Shown in pieces: positions 1 to 5,622 of a stretch of 6,702 nucleotides of DNA. The translations under genes and the position numbers were made by a program. The stretch's first letter is position 1; each line of letters begins with the position of its first letter. Source of the DNA: Rugosibacter sp. (lineage in GTDB: Bacteria; Pseudomonadota; Gammaproteobacteria; Burkholderiales; Rhodocyclaceae). Where the stretch lies: NCBI GenBank assembly GCA_023257495.1, contig JALRCC010000138.1:1-6702 (forward strand), written 5' to 3'. The notes below the pieces were generated by a model. The model was not told the DNA's origin and made no database searches. It saw only the letters and a list, made by a program, of their open reading frames with translations.

Positions 1-387
1 GAAGCACTGATCATGGCGTCCATCGTCGAGAAAGAAACCGCTCGCGAGGCAGACCGCACGCGAGTGGCATCGGTATTTGTCAATCGCCTTCGTCAAGGCA
101 TGCGTCTGCAAACGGATCCCACCGTGATTTACGGCATGGGCGAGCGCTTTGATGGCAATCTGCGCAAGCGAGACCTGCAGGAAGACACGGCCTACAATAC
201 TTATCAACGCGCTGGGCTGCCGCCAACGCCAATAGCCCTTCCAGGTCAGGCGGCGCTTCAGGCTGCGCTGCATCCCGCACAAGGCAATGCGCTGTATTTC
301 GTCGCTCGCGGTGATGGCAGCAGCGAATTCTCGACTAATCTTGAAGATCACAATCGCGCCGTGGACAAATACCAGCGCCATCGCTAA
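1..387 (+). CDS. mltG: Endolytic murein transglycosylase MltG, C-terminal part (5' end outside window)
   Basis: This is the last 128 codons of MltG (YceG-like family), an inner-membrane enzyme with a periplasmic domain that cleaves nascent peptidoglycan glycan strands and is thought to end their elongation. The reading frame is open from base 1, so the gene starts upstream. The visible part begins just before the family signature SIVEKET (codons 7-13), which carries the catalytic glutamate. It continues through [18 protein letters not shown], the AYNTY motif, [18 protein letters not shown] and the terminal F-TNL-HN block, all typical of E. coli MltG. The membrane anchor and LysM-like part are not in view. 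The gene ends in TAA 27 bp before tmk, in the order usual in proteobacteria (mltG-tmk-holB), so co-transcription is likely. Identification is secure; the partial state is due only to the window edge. Confidence 0.95.
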   Translation, partial: EALIMASIVEKETAREADRTRVASVFVNRLRQGMRLQTDPTVIYGMGERFDGNLRKRDLQEDTAYNTYQRAGLPPTPIALPGQAALQAALHPAQGNALYFVARGDGSSEFSTNLEDHNRAVDKYQRHR

Positions 388-414
388 AACCCCTTCATAT
401 CGGCGCAAGCATTC

Positions 415-1035
415 ATGGCACAAGGAAAATTCATCAGCTTCGAAGGCGTTGACGGCGCAGGCAAATCAACCCATGTGGGCGCTGTTGCACAGTATCTGCG
501 TGATCGTGGCCTGCAGGTGGTAACTACCCGCGAGCCCGGCGGCACACCGCTGGGTGAGAAGCTGCGGGAATTACTGCTGCACGAACCCATGCACCTGGAA
601 ACCGAGGCGCTTCTGATGTTTGCGGCGCGTCGCGAGCACATCGCTCAAGTCATCCAGCCGGCGATTGATCGCGGCGACTGGATCATTTCGGACCGTTTCA
701 CTGACGCCAGCTTCGCCTATCAGGGCGGGGGCCGGCAACTGGCCCTGGACAAACTGTATGCACTGGAGCAGTGGGTACATGCCGATCTTCAGCCAGACCT
801 GACCTTGTTGTTTGATGTGCCGCTGGACGTGGCGCGCGAACGCCTCTCTGCGGGGCGCGCACTGGATAAATTCGAGCAGGAAAAGGACGATTTTTTCCAG
901 CGCGTGCGCGAGGTTTATCTCATGCGTGCGCGCAGTTTTCCGTCTCGCATCAAAGTCATCGACAGCACTCGCCCCCTGGCGGAAGTATCTGCTCAGGTCG
1001 AACAATGCGTCGCTGCACTTTTTGATAGGCATTGA
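415..1035 (+). CDS. tmk: Thymidylate kinase (dTMP kinase)
   Basis: Cytoplasmic enzyme that phosphorylates dTMP to dTDP with ATP, an essential step of dTTP synthesis. The protein has 206 residues, the normal family length. The P-loop GVDGAGKS lies at residues 11-18, the TREPGGT substrate-site motif at 38-44, and the DRF motif with the following [11 protein letters not shown] stretch at 93-107. The flexible lid is near 141-155 and has arginines there (RERLSAGR), as in the E. coli-type enzymes that keep the catalytic basic residue in the lid instead of the P-loop. The ATG at 415 puts the P-loop at the usual distance from the N-terminus; no strong Shine-Dalgarno is seen before it. It lies 27 bp after mltG and 1 bp before holB, so translation of tmk and holB is probably coupled. 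Confidence 0.97.
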   Translation: MAQGKFISFEGVDGAGKSTHVGAVAQYLRDRGLQVVTTREPGGTPLGEKLRELLLHEPMHLETEALLMFAARREHIAQVIQPAIDRGDWIISDRFTDASFAYQGGGRQLALDKLYALEQWVHADLQPDLTLLFDVPLDVARERLSAGRALDKFEQEKDDFFQRVREVYLMRARSFPSRIKVIDSTRPLAEVSAQVEQCVAALFDRH

Positions 1036-1036
1036 C

Positions 1037-2071
1037 ATGAGCAGTGCCATTTATCCCTGGCAGCAAGAAGACTGGCATAGCCTGCAGCGCCTGCGGGATC
1101 GCTTGCCTCATGCGATTCTTTTTCATGGAGCACAAGGTATAGGCAAAGTGGTTTTTGCCGAGCAGTTTGCGCAATCGGTCTTGTGCCAAACGCCGGTCAA
1201 CGGTGGCTTTGCTTGTGGCAGTTGTGCTTCATGCGGCTGGTTTGTGCAATACGGTCATCCGGACTACCGGCGCGTTCGTCCCGAGATTCTTGAAGTCGAC
1301 AGCACGGAGGATGACAGCGAGTCGGAGGAGGGGGCCGGTAAAAAAAGCGCCGGCAGCAAGGCGCCGTCCAAAGAGATTCGTATCGAGCAAGTACGCTCGC
1401 TTGCTGGCTTCATGAACGTTTCCACCCACCGCCGTGGTCTGCGCGTGGTCTTGCTCTATCCGGCAGAGGCCCTCAATGGTGCGTCGGCCAATGCCCTGCT
1501 CAAGACCCTGGAAGAACCACCACCGGGCACGCTTTTCATTCTAATCAGTCATCGGCCGGACAGACTCCTGCCGACCATACTGTCCCGTTGCCGCAAATTT
1601 CCCTTGTCTCTCCCTTCCACCGAAGATGCAATCACCTGGCTCAATGACAATGACGTCAGCGATGCATCGCAATGGCTGGCATTGCACGGTGGGGCGCCAC
1701 TGGCCGCATTGACGGCGGCTGAGGATGAGTCAGCGAATGAAAGAGAATTACTTCTGGGATTGCTCTCCAAACCCGAAGCAACTCAGGTACTCAGCGTGGC
1801 GGAACGACTACAAAAAACACCGATTCCTTTGCTAGTGGCGTGGCAACAGCGATGGCTGTATGACTTGTTTTCTTTAAAGCTCAGCGGTCAGGTACGCTAC
1901 TACCCGCAGCACCAGCCACGTCTGAACGCCATCGTGGATCGCTTGTCAGCCGACCGTTTGGAGCAGGCACTGCGCGATGCGAATCACCGGCGCGCTGTTG
2001 CAGACCATTCGCTGTCGGCTCGGCTTTTCATTGAAGACATGCTGCTCTCCTATACCAGCCTGTTTGCCTGA
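1037..2071 (+). CDS. holB: DNA polymerase III subunit delta prime (clamp loader)
   Basis: The delta prime subunit of the clamp loader, which with DnaX and HolA loads the beta sliding clamp at primed sites. The protein has 344 residues, close to E. coli HolB. A P-loop-like GAQGIGK (31-37) is followed by Val where a working Walker A has Ser/Thr, so nucleotide use is doubtful, as in E. coli delta prime. Four cysteines (50, 60, 63, 66) form the zinc module typical of clamp-loader AAA+ subunits. NALLKTLEEPP (152-162) and the SRC motif (183-185, arginine of the inter-subunit site) are present. A charged, low-complexity insert rich in Asp, Glu, Ser, Lys and Gly spans about 88-113. The reading frame stays open upstream inside tmk, but the ATG at 1037, 1 bp after the tmk stop, gives the natural N-terminus (MSSAIYPWQ). 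Confidence 0.95.
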   Translation: MSSAIYPWQQEDWHSLQRLRDRLPHAILFHGAQGIGKVVFAEQFAQSVLCQTPVNGGFACGSCASCGWFVQYGHPDYRRVRPEILEVDSTEDDSESEEGAGKKSAGSKAPSKEIRIEQVRSLAGFMNVSTHRRGLRVVLLYPAEALNGASANALLKTLEEPPPGTLFILISHRPDRLLPTILSRCRKFPLSLPSTEDAITWLNDNDVSDASQWLALHGGAPLAALTAAEDESANERELLLGLLSKPEATQVLSVAERLQKTPIPLLVAWQQRWLYDLFSLKLSGQVRYYPQHQPRLNAIVDRLSADRLEQALRDANHRRAVADHSLSARLFIEDMLLSYTSLFA

Positions 2072-2087
2072 TATCCAGCTTCTCTGT

Positions 2088-2093
2088 CGAGGA
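2088..2093 (+). promoter_or_regulatory. Shine-Dalgarno sequence of pilZ
   Basis: CGAGGA lies 6 bp before the ATG at 2100. It decides the start of pilZ: the same frame is open back to an ATG at 1977 inside holB, but that start would add about 41 residues unlike the family. Confidence 0.7.
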
Positions 2094-2099
2094 CACCCC

Positions 2100-2474
2100 A
2101 TGCAAGACACGCAGCCATCGCAAGACGCGTCGCTGATTCGCCCCTCTGTCATGTCGCTGACCATACGTGAACGCTCTGCGCTCTATGCAGCCTACATGCC
2201 CTTTCTGCAGAATGGTGGCATCTTCGTCCCGGGCAATCGGGCCTGTCAGTTGGGAGAGGAGGTGTTTTTGCTCCTGAGCCTGATGCAGGATGAAGCCCGC
2301 TACCCAGTGGCTGGCAAGGTGGTCTGGATCACGCCGTCCGGTGCAGCCAATAATCACACCCAGGGCATTGGTTTGCAGTTTCCCGCCGATGATGCAGGGC
2401 GGCGCGTGCGCCAGCGCATCGAGGAGATTCTGGGTACCGCACTGGGATCTTCACGGCCGACGCATACCATGTAG
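2100..2474 (+). CDS. pilZ: Type IV pilus assembly protein PilZ
   Basis: A 124-residue single-domain PilZ protein. It resembles Pseudomonas aeruginosa PilZ, the founding member needed for type IV pilus biogenesis, which acts in the cytoplasm with the pilus assembly machinery. Recognisable blocks are SLTIRERSALYAAYMPF (19-35), NGGIFVP (38-44), LGEEVFLLLSLM (51-62), PVAGKVVWITP (69-79) and GIGLQF (89-94). The two c-di-GMP signatures of the wider family are not apparent. There is no convincing RxxxR followed by D/N-x-S-x-x-G, and NGGIFVPG stands where the second would be. This agrees with the known loss of binding in the pilus-type subgroup. It lies 28 bp after holB, in the tmk-holB-pilZ-tatD order known from Pseudomonas and betaproteobacteria. 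No other pilus gene is in the window, so the pilus itself must be encoded elsewhere. Confidence 0.92.
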   Translation: MQDTQPSQDASLIRPSVMSLTIRERSALYAAYMPFLQNGGIFVPGNRACQLGEEVFLLLSLMQDEARYPVAGKVVWITPSGAANNHTQGIGLQFPADDAGRRVRQRIEEILGTALGSSRPTHTM

Positions 2475-2480
2475 CGGGCG

Positions 2481-2486
2481 TACAAT
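2481..2486 (+). promoter_or_regulatory. Possible -10 element of an internal promoter for tatD
   Basis: TACAAT, five of six matches to the sigma-70 -10 consensus, lies 7 bp after the pilZ stop. No good -35 hexamer is seen at 16-18 bp upstream, so this is a weak call. If real, it would give tatD and the ankyrin gene a transcript of their own with a leader of about 90 nt containing the hairpin at 2520-2538. Confidence 0.25.
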
Positions 2487-2519
2487 AGCGCTTTTTCAGC
2501 GGTCGTCTCGCCATCCGTT

Positions 2520-2538
2520 GCGACGATGTAGTCGTCGC
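2520..2538 (+). repeat. Perfect 7-bp GC-rich hairpin in the pilZ-tatD gap
   Basis: GCGACGA and TCGTCGC pair perfectly around a 5-nt loop (TGTAG). There is no T-tract after it, so it is not a classical intrinsic terminator. It sits 46 bp before the tatD start and could be a leader structure, an RNA-processing site, or without function. Confidence 0.5.
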
Positions 2539-2584
2539 CGCGGACAGCACACGACAGGCATACCCTGCAGGCGATTGGCGTACC

Positions 2585-3361
2585 ATGTTTATCGATTCTC
2601 ACTGCCACATCAATTTCCCGGAATTGTCCGAGCGATTGCCCGCGATTCTGGAAAAAATGAAACAAAATCAGGTGACGCACGCACTTTGCGTGTCGGTCAC
2701 CTTGTCTGATTTTCCGCAAGTACTGTCTTTGGCGGAGACGCATCCGAACATCTACGCATCAGTAGGCGTGCATCCCGATTATGAAGATACGCCCGAGCCG
2801 GATGTAGACCAACTGGTTCAGCTGGCCGTGCATCCACGCATTGTCGCCATCGGAGAAACGGGCCTTGACTACTATCGCCTGACTGGCGATCTGGAGTGGC
2901 AGAGGCAGCGATTCCGGACGCACATTCGTGCCTCCAGAGCCAGCGGCAAGCCTTTGATTATCCACACACGATCTGCATCCGAAGACACACTGCGTATCAT
3001 GCGCGAAGAAAAAGCCGGGACTGGTGATGGTGGTGTGGCCGGCGTCATGCACTGCTTTACCGAGTCTCTGGCGGTGGCAGTTGCGTCCATGGAGATGGGC
3101 TTATATATTTCGTTCTCGGGAATCGTGACTTTCAAAAATGCGAAGGAGTTACAGGCTGTGGCACGCGAAGTACCCTTGGAGCGCATGCTGATCGAAACCG
3201 ATTCGCCGTATCTGGCACCCGTGCCCATGCGCGGCAAGACCAATGAGCCGGGCTTCGTGCGGCATGTTGGCGAGTTTCTTGCCGATCTCAAAGGCGTGCC
3301 CGTGCAGACACTGGCAGAAGTCACTTCGCAAAATTTCAGGACGCTGTTTCGCGTGCATTGA
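2585..3361 (+). CDS. tatD: TatD family metal-dependent hydrolase (DNase)
   Basis: A 258-residue protein of the TatD/YcfH/YjjV family, TIM-barrel metalloenzymes with DNase (3'-5' exonuclease) activity on DNA. The full metal site is visible: HxH at residues 6 and 8 (SHCH), E91 in GETGLDYY, H127 in IIHTRSA, H156 in MHCFTE and D206 in ETDSPYL. The family-typical APVPMRGKTNEP follows at 211-222. Its place next to holB and pilZ matches the YcfH-type branch. The name tatD is the family name; the paralogue (tatD, ycfH or yjjV type) cannot be settled without a tree. The ATG at 2585 puts FIDSHCH at the very N-terminus as expected; the Shine-Dalgarno is weak. The gene ends in TGA, immediately followed in frame by the ATG of the ankyrin gene. 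Confidence 0.93.
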   Translation: MFIDSHCHINFPELSERLPAILEKMKQNQVTHALCVSVTLSDFPQVLSLAETHPNIYASVGVHPDYEDTPEPDVDQLVQLAVHPRIVAIGETGLDYYRLTGDLEWQRQRFRTHIRASRASGKPLIIHTRSASEDTLRIMREEKAGTGDGGVAGVMHCFTESLAVAVASMEMGLYISFSGIVTFKNAKELQAVAREVPLERMLIETDSPYLAPVPMRGKTNEPGFVRHVGEFLADLKGVPVQTLAEVTSQNFRTLFRVH

Positions 3362-4060
3362 ATGGACGACCTGCAAAGCCCCTTTCGACGTCGATTGCTG
3401 TTGGCCGGCTTGTTTCCCGACCTGCAGCGCTGGTTTGAACCCCAGCCGCCCAAGCCCGATTCCTACACCGACTGGTTCGAAGCGGCGCGCAAGGATGATG
3501 TGAAACTATGCAAGGACTTGCTGGCGCGCGGGTTCGATAGCAATACCATCGAGCCTGAACGTCTGGATACCGCCTTGCTGATTGCGGTTCGTCAGGGCTC
3601 GGTGAAAGTAACTCAACTGCTGCTGGCGACGCCCGGCGTGAATCTGGATGCCCGTTCACGTAACGGCGATTCATCGCTGATGCTGGCAGCGTTCAAAAAA
3701 AATATCACGACGGCGCAGGCATTGATAGCGAAGGGTGCCGAGATCAACCGCCCGGGCTGGACCGCGCTGCACTATGCCGCCGCCGCAGGAAGTCTGCCGA
3801 TTGTGCGCCTCTTGCTGGACCACGACGCTTATATCGATGCGGAATCACCCAACAAGACCACGCCGCTCATGATGGCCGCTCGCGGGGGACATCGCGATGT
3901 CATCGAATATCTGTTATCACAGGGTGCCGATATTGAAGCAAAAAATGAACTGGGTTTGACGGCAGTTGATTTTGCGCGCGCTCAGTCACACCCGGCGCTT
4001 GCGACTTTCCTCGAAACGCGTATGCGCGAAAGCAAAACAAAGCCACCTTCTCGCAACTGA
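3362..4060 (+). CDS. Ankyrin-repeat protein
   Basis: A 232-residue protein built of about five to six ankyrin repeats, roughly at 36-65, 68-98, 101-131, 132-162, 164-195 and a partial one at 196-219. Repeat hallmarks are GWTALHYAAAAGSLPIVRLLL (two pieces at 132-152) and TTPLMMAARGGH with YLLSQGADI. Ankyrin repeats bind proteins; no catalytic domain is seen and the partner is unknown. From memory, related genes often follow tatD in Burkholderiales and are usually exported. Here the N-terminus has an RRRLLLAGLF stretch like the start of a twin-arginine signal, but the hydrophobic core is very short and runs into PDLQRWF with no AxA cleavage site, so export is uncertain. The ATG directly follows the tatD TGA in the same frame and has no well-spaced Shine-Dalgarno, which suggests translation by reinitiation. 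No function can be assigned beyond protein binding. Confidence 0.88.
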   Translation: MDDLQSPFRRRLLLAGLFPDLQRWFEPQPPKPDSYTDWFEAARKDDVKLCKDLLARGFDSNTIEPERLDTALLIAVRQGSVKVTQLLLATPGVNLDARSRNGDSSLMLAAFKKNITTAQALIAKGAEINRPGWTALHYAAAAGSLPIVRLLLDHDAYIDAESPNKTTPLMMAARGGHRDVIEYLLSQGADIEAKNELGLTAVDFARAQSHPALATFLETRMRESKTKPPSRN

Positions 4061-4120
4061 ACGAACTCCCGTTGAGCTACTCAGTCTGATTTTCCATGAA
4101 TAGTCTGCATGGAGATCGGC

Positions 4121-4513
4121 ATGAAACGCTGTATTGAATCCCCGCTTGTTCCTTTTTTTGCGTTGCTGATGGTTCTGTCAAGCACGACCCACGCGCAGCG
4201 ATCGCCGTCGGATGAGGTACACGAGAGTCATGACCCCGATCGTGCCGCGGAGGTTGAACGCAAGGCTGAGGCCATATCTGGTCGACGCGTGGATAGCGCG
4301 GGAGAGAGTGGCGAAAAAGCAGAGTCTGATGCCCAGGGAGAAGAGCGCCATGAACTTGAATCCGAAGGAACGAAGGGTGGTGGCGAATCTCAGGATGAGG
4401 TGCAGCCATTACCTGACAGTTCGGGAGACAGCGGCGGAGAAGCACCGTACGGAGAATCCGAGGAAAACACAATCCGTCGTCTTCCGCTCGATCTGGATGA
4501 TCCTTACTACTGA
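4121..4513 (+). CDS. Small acidic predicted secreted protein, unknown function
   Basis: I do not recognise this 130-residue protein. A Sec-type signal peptide is visible: MKR at the N-terminus, a hydrophobic core at about 9-20, and a likely cleavage site after THA (residue 25). The mature part (26-130) is low-complexity and very hydrophilic. About 30 of 105 residues are Asp or Glu against about 11 Lys or Arg, with many Ser and Gly and no Cys, so it is probably disordered. The C-terminus (about 117-130) changes character to a short block ending LDLDDPYY. The start at 4121 is chosen because GGAG (4111-4114) lies 6 bp before it; another in-frame ATG at 4109 has no such site. It lies 60 bp after the ankyrin gene. 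A longer opposite-strand frame over the same bases gives an Arg/His/Pro-rich product and looks like a shadow. A periplasmic or surface role is only an inference. Confidence 0.7.
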   Translation: MKRCIESPLVPFFALLMVLSSTTHAQRSPSDEVHESHDPDRAAEVERKAEAISGRRVDSAGESGEKAESDAQGEERHELESEGTKGGGESQDEVQPLPDSSGDSGGEAPYGESEENTIRRLPLDLDDPYY

Positions 4514-4521
4514 CCGCCCAA

Positions 4522-4549
4522 CCGACAAGTTGGCTGCGTCTGGTAAAGT
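4522..4549 (+). promoter_or_regulatory. Candidate extended -10 promoter of rsuA
   Basis: CCGACA (4522-4527, four of six to the -35 consensus), a 16-bp spacer, then TGGTAAAGT (4541-4549), which is a TG extension plus a -10 like TATAAT. Transcription would begin about 7 bp downstream, at or next to the ATG at 4556, implying a leaderless or near-leaderless mRNA. This is a prediction by eye. Confidence 0.4.
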
Positions 4550-4555
4550 GCGGCC

Positions 4556-5266
4556 ATGGCAAAACTCAGTCTCGATCGCATTCTCCAATCGCAGGGATTT
4601 GGCACCCGCAAGTGGTGCCGGCAGTTGATCGAAGACGGTGAGGTGCAGATCGCTGGCGAAATTGTGCGCGATCCACGCGCGGCTTTTGAGACCGTTGATC
4701 TTCAATTTTGCTTGTTTGATGAAACCTGGGCTTATCACGAGCACGTTTATATAGCGATCAACAAACCCGGCAACATCGAGTGTTCACGCAAACCCAGCCA
4801 TCACCCGGGCGTCATGTCGCTATTGCCCGAGCAGTTCAGCTGGCGTGACGTGCAGGCAATAGGCCGTCTGGATCACGACACCACAGGGCTATTGCTGTTG
4901 ACTGACGATGGCGCCTTCAATCATGCGATGTCATCGCCGAAACGGCATGTTCCCAAGACTTATCTTGCAACCACCCACGAACCCGTCACCGCGAACCTGA
5001 TTGAGCGACTGCTCTCTGGCGTACAGCTGCATGATGAACCTGCACCGCTGGCAGCGACGATGTGCCGGCAGGTGGCGGAGTTTCAGCTGGAAATCATTCT
5101 GGAGCAGGGTAAATATCATCAGGTCAAGCGCATGTTGGCCGCAGCTGACAATCATTGTTCGGCGCTCGAGCGAATTGCCATCGGCGAACTGACACTGTCA
5201 GCCCTGTCGCTCACCCTCGGCGGCTGGTGCCTGCTCACTGAGGAGCAACGCGAATTGCTCCGCTAG
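4556..5266 (+). CDS. rsuA: 16S rRNA pseudouridine(516) synthase RsuA
   Basis: A 236-residue enzyme of the RsuA/RluB/E/F family, which isomerises a single uridine of small-subunit rRNA (U516 in E. coli) to pseudouridine during 30S assembly. An N-terminal S4 RNA-binding domain (about 4-45, with LSLDRILQSQGFGTRK) precedes the catalytic domain. The catalytic Asp is D106 in GRLDHDTTGLLLLT. YIAINKPGNIECS (65-77), SSPKRHVPKTYLA (126-138), GVQLHDEP (155-162) and GKYHQVKRML (185-194) match E. coli RsuA closely, including its HHPGVMSLLP-like region, so RsuA is preferred over RluB or RluE. The protein is full length. No purine-rich Shine-Dalgarno precedes the ATG; a promoter-like motif is there instead. 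It starts 42 bp after the acidic protein gene and is followed by a long non-coding gap, so it is probably the last gene of its transcript. Confidence 0.9.
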   Translation: MAKLSLDRILQSQGFGTRKWCRQLIEDGEVQIAGEIVRDPRAAFETVDLQFCLFDETWAYHEHVYIAINKPGNIECSRKPSHHPGVMSLLPEQFSWRDVQAIGRLDHDTTGLLLLTDDGAFNHAMSSPKRHVPKTYLATTHEPVTANLIERLLSGVQLHDEPAPLAATMCRQVAEFQLEIILEQGKYHQVKRMLAAADNHCSALERIAIGELTLSALSLTLGGWCLLTEEQRELLR

Positions 5267-5374
5267 GCAAGGAAGACACGATCACCAGGCGATGCGCTGC
5301 CCACCCCATCCCATGCAATGAAGCTACCCGTGTCATCGACGGTCTCTTGAGCCTATCGGAGGCGCTTGCGAATA

Positions 5375-5409
5375 ATGATGAAAATTTCAGTGTAGTAACT
5401 TTTCATCAT
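5375..5409. repeat. Perfect 10-bp inverted repeat with a third copy of the half-site
   Basis: ATGATGAAAA (5375-5384) and TTTTCATCAT (5400-5409) are exact reverse complements separated by 15 bp. A further copy of TTTTCATCA lies at 5431-5439, 31 bp (about three helical turns) after the second. The stem is AT-rich and has no T-tract, so it looks more like a protein-binding dyad than a terminator. Confidence 0.6.
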
Positions 5410-5426
5410 ACCGTAAGTCATGAACC

Positions 5427-5440
5427 TTGATTTTCATCAA
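5427..5440. promoter_or_regulatory. FNR/ANR-type binding site
   Basis: TTGATTTTCATCAA is an exact match to the consensus TTGAT-N4-ATCAA of FNR-family regulators, oxygen-sensing activators of the CRP/FNR superfamily. By chance, ten fixed bases occur about once per million positions per strand-symmetric scan, so a match in the non-coding gap before a gene is notable. The only gene placed to respond is the PAS-GGDEF gene downstream. TATCTT at 5484-5489 could be a -10 for a class I arrangement (site centred near -62), but the -10 choice is weak. No FNR gene is in the window, so the regulator is inferred. Confidence 0.6.
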
Positions 5441-5452
5441 TCGCATCAAGGC

Positions 5453-5470
5453 GTATTTACTGGCAAATAC
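5453..5470. repeat. Dyad GTATTT-N6-AAATAC
   Basis: GTATTT and AAATAC are perfect reverse complements with a 6-bp spacer (ACTGGC), 12 bp after the FNR-type site. It could be a second regulator's site; its overlap with the expected promoter would suit repression. No known motif is recognised. Confidence 0.35.
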
Positions 5471-5504
5471 CCAGAGATTTTTTTATCTTCCTGTAAGCTG
5501 CACT

Positions 5505-5518
5505 ACCAAAAAATTGGT
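5505..5518. repeat. Dyad ACCAA-AAAA-TTGGT
   Basis: A short perfect 5+5 dyad with a 4-bp spacer in the presumed leader of the GGDEF gene. It could be a binding site or a small RNA hairpin; at this length it may also be chance. Confidence 0.25.
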
Positions 5519-5622
5519 GTTGAAAAATCCGGAGCGGCTACGGTGATTTGTCAAGAGCTCATCAAGTTCAAACAACTCGACTGCTCTCCGATATCAGCGC
5601 CGAGACGACGGGAAAAGCCTCG

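Larger units (their letters stand above)
5267..5622. other. Non-coding region between rsuA and the GGDEF gene
   Basis: About 350 bp without a convincing gene. The first 100 bp (to about 5370) are GC-rich; I see no terminator, tRNA or repeat there. From 5371 the DNA is AT-rich and carries a cluster of dyads: 5375-5409, 5427-5440 (FNR-type), 5453-5470 and 5505-5518, plus a run of seven T at 5478-5484. A 77-codon frame (5420-5653) crosses these elements and overlaps the GGDEF gene; it resembles no protein I know. The pattern fits a promoter and operator region for the downstream gene. Confidence 0.6.

Noticed and set aside
52..68. A 17-bp sequence in mltG that recurs exactly at 6502-6518 in the GGDEF gene
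   Set aside because: Both copies encode DRTRVA inside normal conserved domains in the same frame, with unrelated flanks. Chance similarity is the simplest reading, not a repeat or attachment site.
812..1036. Upstream extension of the holB frame inside tmk
   Set aside because: The extra 75 residues are Arg/Ser/Cys-rich and overlap tmk; the ATG at 1037 gives the normal HolB N-terminus.
4094..4112. CCATG-N9-CATGG hairpin touching the Shine-Dalgarno of the acidic protein gene
   Set aside because: Only a 5-bp stem; too weak to claim translational control.
4077..4562. A 161-codon - strand frame opposite the acidic protein gene
   Set aside because: Its product is rich in Arg, His and Pro with no domain or signal. 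The + strand frame has a signal peptide and a well-placed Shine-Dalgarno.
5460..5484. CTGG-N7-CCAG followed by seven T, like an intrinsic terminator
   Set aside because: The stem is only 4 bp and 3 bp separate it from the T-run. It lies about 200 bp after rsuA and near the presumed promoter of the next gene, so a terminator call is not supported.
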